From contig NZ_CP047898.1 in assembly GCF_009911795.1 (NCBI RefSeq), positions 3,348,001-3,412,000 of the forward strand: 64,000 nucleotides of DNA. Reading direction: 5' to 3'. The DNA comes from Pseudarthrobacter psychrotolerans (GTDB taxonomy: Bacteria > Actinomycetota > Actinomycetes > Actinomycetales > Micrococcaceae). Position 1 is the first letter of the stretch; each line of letters starts with the position of its first letter. The translations under genes were made by a program, and so were the position numbers. Below are positions 19,266 to 28,457 of the stretch, one piece after another. The notes beneath the pieces are model-generated. The model was not told where the DNA came from, did no database searches, and worked only from the letters and a program-made list of their open reading frames with translations.

Positions 19266-19925
19266 ATGGAAGGAGCAACCCGGAATCCTGGGCCGGGCCT
19301 GACGCGGGGAGGTGCCGCAGTGCCGGCATTCGCAGAATCCGTCCTGTTTGGAGCGTTGCAGCTGGGCTTCTGGGGTGCAGTGCTGGTGTGCGCCGTGGCT
19401 GCCACCGTCCTCGCTGTGCGCCGGCATTCGACGCCGGACCCCGCGGCCCACGCCCCGGATCCCGTGTTCTGGGACCTGTTTATGGGCTCTGCCGTGGCAC
19501 TGCCTGCGATCCTCATCCCCACACTGGCGTCACCCTGGTCCGGCGCGGTCCTCGCCGCAGTTGGCATAGGTGCGGGCGTAGCCGCGTACCGTGGCAGCCC
19601 GCGGATCCTGGCCTGGCAGTCACGCCGCCGCCAGCAAAGGCAGGACGAGCCCGTTCACACCGCGGCGCAGGCTGAACATGATGCGCTCCTGTCGCGGTGG
19701 AGCCGCTACGAACTGGACCCTGCCTGCTGCATCGACTACCCGGCCATGACGGACGTCCGGCTGCCCGAGACCTCTGCTCTGATCCGCGCCATGCGGGAGG
19801 CAGAGCAGCTGCGGGCTGTGCCGCACGAGGGGTACGCTCCCGCCGTCGTCCGCTTTGGCCTTGCCCTCGCCGCAGCGGAACGGGCGGCCGGGATCCCGGC
19901 CGGAATCACCGCCGTCGGACATTAA
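19266..19925 (+). CDS. Hypothetical membrane protein
   Basis: About 219 residues from ATG 19266, which has GGAGG seven bases upstream; GTG 19320 also has a good ribosome site and is an alternative. There are two or three hydrophobic segments in the first half (SVLFGALQLGFWGAVLVCAV, then the alanine-rich GSAVALPAILIPTLA and AVLAAVGIGAGVAAY). A cytosolic C-terminal region follows, with ALLSRWSRYELDPACCIDYPAM and an amphipathic helix. That WxRYELDP..DYPAM segment looks like a conserved motif, but I do not recognise a family. No functional context. Confidence 0.65.
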   Translation: MEGATRNPGPGLTRGGAAVPAFAESVLFGALQLGFWGAVLVCAVAATVLAVRRHSTPDPAAHAPDPVFWDLFMGSAVALPAILIPTLASPWSGAVLAAVGIGAGVAAYRGSPRILAWQSRRRQQRQDEPVHTAAQAEHDALLSRWSRYELDPACCIDYPAMTDVRLPETSALIRAMREAEQLRAVPHEGYAPAVVRFGLALAAAERAAGIPAGITAVGH

Positions 19926-19978
19926 CTGCTGTGTCGCCGCCGTTGGAGTCCTGCGGCGGGGCACCGTAGCATCCGAGG

Positions 19979-20581
19979 ATGGAACCCACAGAAGCGGAAA
20001 TCCGTGACCAGTTCGGCAGGCGCCTGGAGGATAAGGGGGCCTGGCGGCAGGCCATCACTCTGGCGGCGGCCGGGGAACTGACGGCGCGCTGGCTGGAGGG
20101 CAAGAGCGAGTACCAGGCCGCCACCTTCACGGTCAGCTACGACGCCGAAACAGAACCCATCGCGGCGGAGCTGTCCGCCCTGAACAGGAGCGGGCTGTTC
20201 ACGAAGGAATCCCAGCCTGGCCTGCGGACCGAAAACTCCGCCCAGCGGCAGTACGTGACCGGCTTCTGCAGTGCAGAGGCGGCTGTGGAACTCCTGGCCC
20301 TTTCCACCCGGACTGAGCTGGTGACTGTGGCGCATGCCCCGGGCGAGGCCAGCAGCGCCGCCATCCCGGTAACGCTCGACGGCGACGACGTGGTTACCGT
20401 CCTCGGCTCGAGCGAGACTCCGCTGGAGGAAGAGCAGATCCGGGACTGGGCGAACGAAACCAACGAAACACTTGCGCTGCTGCTCGCCGACTCCTGGTAC
20501 GTGGAAATCCTGGATCCGGTCTGGGGCCGCAATGACGTGCTGCTGCCCGCCGTCCTCGCCGCGCTGACCGCGCTGCAGTAA
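19979..20581 (+). CDS. Hypothetical protein, DUF6919-like
   Basis: A 200-residue soluble protein with no signal or membrane segment. The region LTARWLEGKSEYQAATFTVSY, PLEEEQIRDWANE and ADSWYVEILDPVWGRNDVLLP resembles the actinobacterial DUF6919 domain as I recall it; this is a tentative family call. It stands alone between a membrane protein gene and a permease gene on the same strand. Function unknown. Confidence 0.65.
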   Translation: MEPTEAEIRDQFGRRLEDKGAWRQAITLAAAGELTARWLEGKSEYQAATFTVSYDAETEPIAAELSALNRSGLFTKESQPGLRTENSAQRQYVTGFCSAEAAVELLALSTRTELVTVAHAPGEASSAAIPVTLDGDDVVTVLGSSETPLEEEQIRDWANETNETLALLLADSWYVEILDPVWGRNDVLLPAVLAALTALQ

Positions 20582-20671
20582 CCCCCGGCATCTGAGAAGC
20601 CGGATTTTCCGGCTCCGAACGCGGGTGCCGGCCGTGCGGAAATTCCAATAGCTGAATAGAAGGGCTCATCT

Positions 20672-21592
20672 GTGGGCGGCGTCATCTCCGGAATCCTGAT
20701 CGTCTCCGTCGTCATTGCCGTGGGCTATTTCGCCGCCCGGCTGCGCATCCTGGGGCCCGAAGTCCAGGGAGCGCTGACGCGGACCGCCTACTACGTCACC
20801 AACCCGGCGCTGCTGTTCACGGTGGTGGCGGGCAGTGACATCCGTGCGGCGCTGGGTACCGATGCCCCGCTCGCGCTGCTCTCCGCAGCGATAGTGGGGC
20901 TTCTCTATTGGCTGGCGAGTTTCCTGTTCTTCCGGCGTCCTGCGGCGGAAACCGCCGTCGGCGCCATGGCAAGCAGCTACGCCAACGCCAACAATATCGG
21001 CATCCCGGTGTCCCTGTACGCCGTGGGAACAGCCCAGCACGTGGCGCCGGTTCTCCTGGTCCAGCTCCTGGTGATGGCGCCGTTCTACCTCACTGTCCTG
21101 GGGCTGGTCTCCGGATCCAAAATCTCCTGGAAGAGGACGCTGCTGCAGCCGTTCGCCAATCCGATGATCATCGCGTCCGCACTGGGTGTTGCCGTGGCCC
21201 TGACGGGCTGGACCGCACCTGACCTGCTGCAAAAGCCCATCGACATGCTGGCCGGCGGGGCCGTGCCCATGGTCCTGCTGGCCTTCGGCCTGTCCCTCGC
21301 CGGCCGCGCCCCGCTGCAGAAGGACGACGGCCGCACCGAAACGCTCGTGGCTACGTTCCTCAAGATTGCCGGGATGCCACTGATTGTGTGGGTACTTGGC
21401 CGCTTTGTTTTCGGGCTGGAAGGCCAGCATCTCCTGGCCAGCGTGATCATGGCGGCGCTCCCCACGGCGCAGAACGTCTTCCTTTTTGCCTCCCCCTACG
21501 GCCGCGGCATGACCGTGGCCCGCGACGTCATCCTGTGCACCACGGTGCTGAGTGTGGGGGCACTCCTGGCCGTGGCCTGGCTGGTGGGCTGA
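20672..21592 (+). CDS. AEC family transporter (auxin efflux carrier fold)
   Basis: A 306-residue inner-membrane carrier with about ten hydrophobic segments in two five-helix halves. Typical motifs are FTRTAYYVTNPAL-like (here LTRTAYYVTNPALLFTVVAG), ASSYANANNIGIPVSLYAVG, and near the end MAALPTAQNVFLFASPYGRG. AEC proteins export or import small organic acids; the substrate is unknown. The start is a GTG with AGAAGGG upstream. No partner gene lies next to it. Confidence 0.85.
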   Translation: MGGVISGILIVSVVIAVGYFAARLRILGPEVQGALTRTAYYVTNPALLFTVVAGSDIRAALGTDAPLALLSAAIVGLLYWLASFLFFRRPAAETAVGAMASSYANANNIGIPVSLYAVGTAQHVAPVLLVQLLVMAPFYLTVLGLVSGSKISWKRTLLQPFANPMIIASALGVAVALTGWTAPDLLQKPIDMLAGGAVPMVLLAFGLSLAGRAPLQKDDGRTETLVATFLKIAGMPLIVWVLGRFVFGLEGQHLLASVIMAALPTAQNVFLFASPYGRGMTVARDVILCTTVLSVGALLAVAWLVG

Positions 21593-23288
21593 GTCCGGGG
21601 CCGCAAATGACTGTCATAGGCCTGCACCGTAACCGCAAAATGTCAGACCCCCGCAGCAGAGTATCCCTGTGGAAGCTCTTGGGGATCGGCTTGCGGACGA
21701 CGACGGCAGCACAACCGCCGTCTTGACGCGCACCGGTTCGCCCATTGGGGGAGCTTCCAACACTGACCTACTCGACGGCGGCCATAATGTCGTACCCCCA
21801 GAGCAGGGTGTTCATATGGAGGCTTTGACGGAGCGGCTGGCAGGGAACGGCAGCGATTCCGCCGTGCCTGCGCCGGCGAGCCTAGCGGCGGCGATCGCGT
21901 TGGTCCGCGCCGCAGTTGCTGCCGCTCCGGACCAACTGGCCGTGGCTGACTACGTGGACGCAGCAGACTTCGCCGGCCATGCCGAAGAGCTCTCCCGACA
22001 CGTGGACTACCTCCAGATCCTGTCCGCCGGCGCCGTGGACCGCACCCGGACCCAGGCCATCACCAAGGCCGCGACCACCCGGGCCACCAAGTCATGGACT
22101 ACCGGCTGGGACAACGGCATCGAAACCGTGCACGAAACCGACACGGCCTGGCCCGCCGGCACCACCGCCGAAACCACCACTGACTCAATTCCACGGTCCC
22201 CGGCGGACGACGGCTGCAAGAACACCGCCGAGTTCCTGCGACTGCGGCTCAGGATCGGGCTCGGCGAAGCCAAACGCCGTCTCCACCTGGCCCACGCCAT
22301 CCTGCCCGAGACCACCCTCACCGGCGACTCCACACGGCCGGCACGGGAACACCTCGCCGCAGCATTCGCCCCCGCCACCGCCCTGGCAACCCCCGGCACT
22401 GAGACCGTCACCGCGCTAGAGTCCGTGGCAGGTTCCGGGCCCGTGGTCTCGTCCCGGACCGGGACCATCATCAGCGCCACCCTGGACCGCCTCAAACACC
22501 ACACCACCGCAGAGAACCTGGACCGGATCGAACACGATCTGACCCGCACCGCCGCCACCGCGGACCCCGACTTCGTCGCCCGCATCGCCCGCCGCTGGGC
22601 CGAGACCCTCGATGCCGACGGCACCGAACCCACCGAAGAAGCCCTCCGGCACACCCAGGGCGCGTTCATCCGCAAACCCCGTCACGGCCTGCACCACCTG
22701 GAAATCTTCGCCACCACCGACCAATACGAACACTTCGCCACCATCATGAACGCCGCTACCAACCCCCGCACGCACCAACCCGCCGACGCAAACTCCAGCC
22801 AGGACACCAGCGTGTGGCAGGACAACATGGTGGACCTGGACCGGCGCACCCGCAACCAGAGACAACTCGACGGCATCATCACCGCCTTCAAAGCGGCCCT
22901 CGCCACCAACGAACTGCCCACCGCCGGCGGAAACCGCCCCCAAATCATCGCCACCATCAACTACCAAGACCTCCTCCCCCACCTTCCGGCCCCAGATACC
23001 AGCGCCGGCACAGGCGCAGCCACCGAGACGGGTACTGGGGCAGGGCATATGCCTGGGACTGCGAGCAGTAGTACGGCTTCGGAACCCAGCACATGTTCGG
23101 GCAACTACATCTTCACCGGGCCCGTCGCGGCCAACACCATCCGCAAACTCGCCTGCGACGCCGACATCATCCCCACCCTCCTCGGCACCCACGGCGAAAT
23201 CCTCGACCTCGGCCGCAAAACCCGCCTCTTCACCCCCGCCCAACGCTGCGCCCGTCAAGTTTTTGAGACAGTTTGATTGATTTTCTTC

Positions 23289-24302
23289 TTACGCTGCTAT
23301 CTGGTGGATCTTGTTTTGGTATTCGGCCAGGGCGCGTGCCGGGGGCAGGCCCAGGTTGTTGGCATGGGGCCGGCGCCGGTTGTACCAGGATTCGATGTAT
23401 TCCATCACAGCGGTCCTGGCTGCCATGTGATTGGGGAAATCGTGGTGGTGGTACATCTCGGTCTTCAGGTGCGAGAAGAACGACTCGGCCACCGCGTTGT
23501 CCCAGCACACACCGACCACGCCCATGGACTGGGTAACGCTGTTCGCCGCGCACCAGCCCTGGAACCCGGCAGAGGTGTACTGCGAGCCACGGTCGCTGTG
23601 AAAGACCGCCCCGCCGGAGTGAAGCCGGCCATGGTCACGTGCCATGGTCAGCGCGTCAATGATCAACGACGTACGCATATGGGAGGCCATCGACCAGCCC
23701 ACAACCATCCGGGTCGCCAGATCGATCACGGTGGCCAGGTACAGCCATCCGGAACCCGTTTGCAGGTAGGTAATGTCCCCGACCATCCGGGTTCCCGGCA
23801 CGGTGGCGGTGAAATCACGGTTGCCCTCACCGTCCTGCATATGGTTGCGGATATGCCCGGTCCTGGCCGCCGGGTCAACGACCGTGGTCTTCTTCCACGC
23901 ACGCATCCGCACCGCCCGCAGCCCCTGCTTCTTCATGATGGAACCCACCGTGCCCGGCGCCACCGCGACGCCCTCATGGCCCAGGATCGTGGTGATCTGG
24001 TCCCGCCCGGCCATGCCCTTCTCGCGCCCAAACACGCGCTCCACCTCCACGGTCAGCGTGTTGTGGCGGACCTGTGTCGGGGTCGGGCCCTTCGGCAACG
24101 TCCATCGGTAATACGAGGACCTGGGGACCTTCAACTGCTGGCACATCCAGTCGATCTTGTAGTAGGCCTTCTCCTGCCAGATAAACGCGTAGTAGTCGTC
24201 TATCGTTGCTTCGCGGCGAAGAAGGCGCTGACTTTTCCCAGGAACTCGATTTCCCGTTTCAGCTCGGCGTTCTCGGCCTGCAGCGCCTTGTACTTCGCCC
24301 AC
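23289..24302 (-). CDS. IS3-family transposase OrfB (DDE integrase)
   Basis: The catalytic part of the transposase. The DDE residues lie in VGDITYLQTG (first Asp), VFHSDRGSQYTS (second Asp) and WDNAVAESFFSHLK (Glu); HTH_21-like sequence (EVERVFGREKGMAGRDQI) precedes them. The frame is -1 relative to orfA and overlaps it, as expected for production of an OrfAB fusion by programmed frameshifting near 24210-24240. The GTG at 24302 only opens the frame and may not be a true start. The gene appears complete, so the element could still be active. Confidence 0.9.
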   Translation of the reverse strand: MGEVQGAAGRERRAETGNRVPGKSQRLLRREATIDDYYAFIWQEKAYYKIDWMCQQLKVPRSSYYRWTLPKGPTPTQVRHNTLTVEVERVFGREKGMAGRDQITTILGHEGVAVAPGTVGSIMKKQGLRAVRMRAWKKTTVVDPAARTGHIRNHMQDGEGNRDFTATVPGTRMVGDITYLQTGSGWLYLATVIDLATRMVVGWSMASHMRTSLIIDALTMARDHGRLHSGGAVFHSDRGSQYTSAGFQGWCAANSVTQSMGVVGVCWDNAVAESFFSHLKTEMYHHHDFPNHMAARTAVMEYIESWYNRRRPHANNLGLPPARALAEYQNKIHQIAA

Positions 24303-24490
24303 TCCACAGGGCCCGGCTCATCGGCACCCACGTCGGGATGCTCTTCCTTCCAGACCCGCACCCAATTCCCCAACGTCCCTTCATTGACCCCAATATCGGC
24401 CGCGACCTGAATAACAGGACGACCCGAGGAAATCACCAACTCAATGGCCTCAGCCTTGAACTCCGAGCTGTATTTACGACGACTAGACAT
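24200..24490 (-). CDS. IS3-family transposase OrfA
   Basis: A 96-residue helix-turn-helix protein: RRKYSSEFKAEAIELV, then VIQVAADIGVNEGTLGNWVR (the recognition helix), then a leucine-zipper-like tail ALQAENAELKREIEFLGKV. It binds the IS ends and starts the OrfAB fusion. It ends with AFFAAKQR; the frameshift into orfB must occur shortly before this stop. Confidence 0.9.
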   Translation of the reverse strand: MSSRRKYSSEFKAEAIELVISSGRPVIQVAADIGVNEGTLGNWVRVWKEEHPDVGADEPGPVEWAKYKALQAENAELKREIEFLGKVSAFFAAKQR

Positions 24491-24911
24491 GAAACAGATT
24501 CTCCTAAACCCTGTCTCAAATCACCATACGGGCGCACGCCTCGCCCTGACCGCCCGCGACCAAGGCTGCACCTTCCCCAACTGCACCATCCCCGCAGCCT
24601 GGTGCGAAGCCCACCACATCACCTACTGGTCACAGCAAGGTCCCCGCAACGTCAGCAACGGAGCACTCCTCTGTTCCCATCACCACCACCTCATCCACAA
24701 AGAACAATGGACCATCCACACCCGCGGCGGCGTGCCCTGGTTCACACCCCCACGCCACATCGACCCCACCCAAAAACCCCAACAAAACCACTACTTCAAA
24801 CCACCACCCCCACCCCAACGGGAATAGACGCCGCCACGGCCGGAATCGGGTGCCGCCTGTGCGCCGACAGGTAATCCATTCGGCCGTCAACTCAGAAGGA
24901 CAAGCCATTTC

Positions 24912-24926
24912 ACTTGTATTACAAGT
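24912..24926. promoter_or_regulatory. Palindromic GntR/FadR-type operator upstream of the dehydratase gene
   Basis: ACTTGTATTACAAGT is a perfect 7-1-7 palindrome, followed by another ACAAG half site at 24928-24932. A -10-like TATACT is at 24935-24940, so a bound repressor would cover the promoter. The likely ligand protein is the GntR regulator at 26129. Confidence 0.6.
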
Positions 24927-24990
24927 TACAAGCTTATACTCTAAGTAGCAGGGCAATGCAGCCCGGACAGCCTGTTTTCGAGGAGCACCC

Positions 24991-26118
24991 ATGAGTACCG
25001 TCGATGCCATCCGGCACGTAAAACTATCCACTGCGCGCCTGCCGCTGGCCGTCCCCATCAGTGACGCCAAGGTATTCACCGGACGCCAGAAGCCCATGAC
25101 CGAAGTGGTGTTCCTGTTCGCGGAGATCACCACGGAACTGGGCCACAGCGGTATCGGCTTCAGCTACTCCAAGCGTGCCGGCGGTCCCGCCCAGTACGCC
25201 CACGCCAAGGAGGTCGCGCAGGGGCTCCTCGGCGAGGACCCCAACGACATCGGCAAGATCTACACCAAGCTGCTCTGGGCGGGCGCCTCCGTGGGGCGCT
25301 CGGGTGTGGCCACGCAGGCCCTGGCCGCCATCGACATCGCACTCTACGACCTCAAGGCCAAGCGCGCCGGCCTCTCGTTGGCCAAGTTCCTGGGCGCCTA
25401 CCGGGACTCCGTCCAGACGTACAACACCTCCGGCGGCTTCCTCAACGCCTCCCTGGATGAGGTCAAGGACCGTGCCACCGTCCTCCTGGAGGAAGGCATC
25501 GGCGGCATCAAGATCAAGGTGGGCCTGCCCGATTCCGCCGAGGACCTGCGCCGCGTGGCCGGCATCCGCGAACACATCGGCTGGGATGTTCCCCTGATGG
25601 TGGACGCCAACCAGCAGTGGGACCGGGCCACCGCCCTGCGCATGGGCCGCCAGCTGGAGCAGTTCAACCTCATCTGGATCGAAGAGCCGCTGGATGCCTA
25701 CGACTTTGAGGGCCACGCGCACCTGGCCAACGTCCTGGACACACCCATCGCCACGGGCGAGATGCTGGCGTCCGTGGCCGAGCACAAGGGCCTCATCAAC
25801 GCCAACGGCTGCGACATCATCCAGCCGGACGCACCGCGTGTCGGCGGCATCACCCAGTTCCTGCGCCTCGCCGCCCTCGCGGACGAACGCGGACTGGGCC
25901 TTGCACCGCACTTCGCCATGGAGATCCACCTGCACCTCGCCGCGGCGTACCCGCGGGAGCCGTGGGTGGAGCACTTCGACTGGCTGGATCCGCTGTTCAA
26001 CGAGCGCCTCGAAACGAAGAACGGCCGCATGCTGGTCCCGGACCGTCCCGGCCTCGGCGTGACCCTCAGTGACCAGGCCCGCACCTGGACCACCGAGTCC
26101 GTGGAGTTCGGCGCGTAA
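24991..26118 (+). CDS. L-talarate/galactarate dehydratase-like enolase-superfamily enzyme
   Basis: A 375-residue enzyme of the mandelate racemase/muconate lactonizing group. The second catalytic lysine motif reads GGIKIKVGLP; metal ligands follow in MVDANQQWD, WIEEPLDAYD and ATGEMLAS; the histidine base is in GLAPHFAMEIHLH. The closest remembered relatives are bacterial L-talarate/galactarate dehydratases, which remove water from hexarates to give 2-keto-3-deoxy acids. It is followed 10 bp later by a GntR regulator, so the pair forms a small sugar-acid catabolic unit. No aldolase or transporter for the product is adjacent, so substrate assignment is moderate. Confidence 0.8.
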   Translation: MSTVDAIRHVKLSTARLPLAVPISDAKVFTGRQKPMTEVVFLFAEITTELGHSGIGFSYSKRAGGPAQYAHAKEVAQGLLGEDPNDIGKIYTKLLWAGASVGRSGVATQALAAIDIALYDLKAKRAGLSLAKFLGAYRDSVQTYNTSGGFLNASLDEVKDRATVLLEEGIGGIKIKVGLPDSAEDLRRVAGIREHIGWDVPLMVDANQQWDRATALRMGRQLEQFNLIWIEEPLDAYDFEGHAHLANVLDTPIATGEMLASVAEHKGLINANGCDIIQPDAPRVGGITQFLRLAALADERGLGLAPHFAMEIHLHLAAAYPREPWVEHFDWLDPLFNERLETKNGRMLVPDRPGLGVTLSDQARTWTTESVEFGA

Positions 26119-26128
26119 CCTTGAACGC

Positions 26129-26833
26129 ATGAGCCGGAACCTGACCGCGGACCTCGCCGCCGACCTTCGCACGCGCATCGTGGACGGCGTCATCCAGCCC
26201 GGCGACAAGCTTCCCAGTGAAAACACTCTGATGGGCGACTTCGGAGTCAGCCGCACCGTGGTGCGCTCGGCGCTGACGCGCCTCCAGGCCGAGGGGCTGG
26301 TGGAAACCGAACGCGGGCGGGGCAGCTTCGCGCTGACCCCGCCCGACGACGGCCCGCAGCCAGTCCCGGGCAGCCGCCCCGTGGCAAGCGTCGAAGACCG
26401 CCTGCACCTGCTGGAATTCCGGATGGGCGTCGAAGCCGAGGCTGCGGCCCTGGCCGCCCGCAACCACTCCGACCGCCAGCTCAGGGCAGTCAATGCCGCC
26501 CTGGAACAGTTCGCCGCCAGCGCCGACCACCCCGGCCATGCCATGAAGTCCGACTTCGAATTCCACCGCGCCATCGCGGCCGCCTCCGGCAACCCTTTCT
26601 ACTCAGATTGCCTCGCCGCACTGGGCCAGACGATGATCGCGATGCCGCGCACCCGGCTGCTCACCGGCGTCGAACATTACGCGCGGGACCACTTTGACCA
26701 GGTGGTGCACGAGCACCGGTCCATCGCCGCCGCCATCGCCGACGGCGATGAGAGGGCCGCCTCGGCCGCCATGCGCAGCCACCTGGCAAATTCCCGACGC
26801 CGGTTCAAGGCTTCGGTTCGCCCGCCCGCCTAG
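26129..26833 (+). CDS. GntR family regulator, FCD subfamily
   Basis: A 234-residue regulator. The winged helix-turn-helix spans about residues 5-72 (LAADLRTRIVDGVIQPGDKL, LMGDFGVSRTVVRSALTRLQ), and the FCD effector domain begins at VEDRLHLLEFRMGVEAEAAAL. Start ATG 26129 is preferred to the earlier in-frame start at 26069, which would overlap the dehydratase gene. It is co-directional with and 10 bp from the dehydratase gene and probably controls it through the palindrome at 24912-24926. Confidence 0.87.
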   Translation: MSRNLTADLAADLRTRIVDGVIQPGDKLPSENTLMGDFGVSRTVVRSALTRLQAEGLVETERGRGSFALTPPDDGPQPVPGSRPVASVEDRLHLLEFRMGVEAEAAALAARNHSDRQLRAVNAALEQFAASADHPGHAMKSDFEFHRAIAAASGNPFYSDCLAALGQTMIAMPRTRLLTGVEHYARDHFDQVVHEHRSIAAAIADGDERAASAAMRSHLANSRRRFKASVRPPA

Positions 26834-26860
26834 GCGCCTCCCGCCCGCCTAGGCGTACGC

Positions 26861-28399
26861 TCAGTTCCCGCGGGCCAGCACCTGCCCCTTGAAGAATTCG
26901 GGCCGCAGCCGGGACATCACCAGCATGATCACCACGCCTAGCAGGATCACACCCATGCCCAGGATGAACACCATCCCCAGCCCGCCCACCGATGATCCGG
27001 AGCCGTACTCGGGGTCCATGGAATCGGCCGCGGTCTTGAAGAACATCACCAGCAGGATGACTCCGCCCAGAAGCGGCGCCAGGAACTTGAAGAAGAAGGC
27101 CCTGCCAGTGCTGAACGCGTGTGCCCGGAAAAACCAGACGCATGCCAGGGCTGTGATGCCGTAATAGAAGCAGATCATCATGCCCAGCGCCGTAATGGTG
27201 TCCCAGAGCGCGTTCTCGGACGTGGTCCTGGTGATGACGTAGAAGGCTGCGGCGGCAACGCCCGCGGCGATCGTGGCGTAGTTCGGGGATTTGAAGCGCG
27301 GGCTGACCTTGCCGAAGCGTGCCGGGAGTGCCTTGTAGTGGCCCATCGCCAGCATGGTCCGCGCCGGTGACACAAACGTGGACTGCAGCGAGGCGGCCGA
27401 ACTGCTCAGGATGGCGAGGGACATCAGGATGGCGAACGGTCCCATGACCGGCCCGGACAGGACGGCAAAGATGCTCGACTGGTTGTCCGGATTCCCCGCG
27501 CCCAGGCCGGTTTCGCCCACGCCCGCAAAGGACAGCGTTGCCAGCGCAACTGTCATGTAGATCACCACGATCACCACCACGGTGACGGTTGCCGCCCGCC
27601 CCGGCGTCTTCTCCGGATTTCTTGTTTCCTCGTTCATGGTCAGGGTGACGTCCCAGCCCCAGTAAATGAAGATGGAGAGGGAAACCCCGGCGGCAAAGGC
27701 TGAGAAGGATCCAACCGCGAACGGGTTAAACCAGTCCGGCGAAATGGCGGTCGCATCAAAGGCCGTGCCGTTGGCAACGTGGCTGAAGGCAGCAACGGCA
27801 AACCAGCCCAGCACCAGCAGCTGGAACGCCACCAGGACGTACTGCACGCCCTTGGTGGCTTCCATGCCCCGATAGGAAATCCAGCAAGCCAGCGCGATGA
27901 ACACCAAAGTGGTGGCGATGTTCAGCGGCAGGTTCTTGCTCAGCTCGCCCAGTTCCGGGTTCCCGAACAGCTGGGCCAGCATGAGATAGAAGAAGTCGAC
28001 GGCGACGGCCGCCAGGTTGGACAGCACAATGATGGTGGCCGCAATCAGCCCCCAGCCACCCATCCAGCCCATCCACGGACCAAAGGCGCGCGATGCCCAC
28101 GTGAACGAAGTCCCGGCGTCGGGCATGGCATTGTTCAGTTCGCGGTAGCCGAACGCCACCAGAATCATGGGGATAAAGCCCACCAGGAAGATCGCCGGCA
28201 ACTGAACCCCCACCTCCGATACCGTGGGCCCCAGCGCCGCGGTCAGTGTGTATGCAGGCGCGATACAGGAAACCCCGATCACGACGGCGCCCACCAGCCC
28301 CACCGCTCCGGCCTTCAGGCCCTTCCCGCTCAGGCCCTTTTCAGCCAGGCCATTGTCCACGCCGCTGGCTGGCTGTGCTGTCACTTCTTTGGGACTCAT
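26861..28399 (-). CDS. APC family amino acid/polyamine permease
   Basis: A 512-residue permease with about 12 to 14 hydrophobic segments. The family signature GAVVIGVSCIAPAYTLTAALGP is near the N terminus, and AMPDAGTSFTWASRAFGPWMGWMGGW follows. It lies 58 bp after the putrescine oxidase gene on the same strand, with a TetR regulator divergent from that oxidase. The three genes together suggest uptake and oxidation of putrescine or a related amine. Substrate is inferred from this context. Confidence 0.85.
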   Translation of the reverse strand: MSPKEVTAQPASGVDNGLAEKGLSGKGLKAGAVGLVGAVVIGVSCIAPAYTLTAALGPTVSEVGVQLPAIFLVGFIPMILVAFGYRELNNAMPDAGTSFTWASRAFGPWMGWMGGWGLIAATIIVLSNLAAVAVDFFYLMLAQLFGNPELGELSKNLPLNIATTLVFIALACWISYRGMEATKGVQYVLVAFQLLVLGWFAVAAFSHVANGTAFDATAISPDWFNPFAVGSFSAFAAGVSLSIFIYWGWDVTLTMNEETRNPEKTPGRAATVTVVVIVVIYMTVALATLSFAGVGETGLGAGNPDNQSSIFAVLSGPVMGPFAILMSLAILSSSAASLQSTFVSPARTMLAMGHYKALPARFGKVSPRFKSPNYATIAAGVAAAAFYVITRTTSENALWDTITALGMMICFYYGITALACVWFFRAHAFSTGRAFFFKFLAPLLGGVILLVMFFKTAADSMDPEYGSGSSVGGLGMVFILGMGVILLGVVIMLVMSRLRPEFFKGQVLARGN

Positions 28400-28457
28400 G
28401 GCATTGCCTCTCGTAGATCATTCGACGCTGAATGGGCTGGAGCCGGAGCCGGTGCGC

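Larger units (their letters stand above)
23252..24531 (-). mobile_element. IS3-family insertion sequence (about 1.28 kb)
   Basis: Two overlapping minus-strand frames, orfA and orfB, encode an IS3-family transposase. The ends carry inverted copies of TTTGAGACAG, at 23262-23271 and 24511-24520, inside less conserved outer ends starting CCGT. The flanking GCGC at 23248-23251 and 24532-24535 is proposed as the target duplication, because deleting the element with one copy restores the host gene in frame. The exact outer boundary is uncertain by several bases. Confidence 0.85.
21669..24827 (+). pseudogene. DUF222 / HNH endonuclease gene interrupted by an IS3-family element
   Basis: The 5' part (21669-23251) encodes a DUF222 (13E12 repeat family) protein, ending RLFTPAQRCA just before the element. 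The 3' part (24532-24827) continues RLALTARDQGCTFPNC and then the HNH nuclease core (AWCEAHHITYWSQQG, NGALLCSHHHHLIHKEQW). Removing 23252-24531 with one copy of the GCGC duplication rejoins the gene in frame as QRCARLAL, so the insertion is recent. The start could be GTG 21669 or ATG 21816; the two give N termini that look like a tandem duplication (EALGDRLADD and EALTERLAGN). DUF222-HNH genes are multicopy in this group and their role is unclear. Confidence 0.88.

Noticed and set aside
24191..24260. A classical A6G slippery heptamer for the IS3 frameshift
   Set aside because: The overlap contains only GGGAAAAG; the -1 phase fits programmed frameshifting, but I could not identify the slip site with confidence.
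23264..24518. IS boundaries placed exactly at TGAGACAG / CTGTCTCA
   Set aside because: The flanks then show no target duplication and the host gene is not restored in frame; the wider boundaries with GCGC do restore it.
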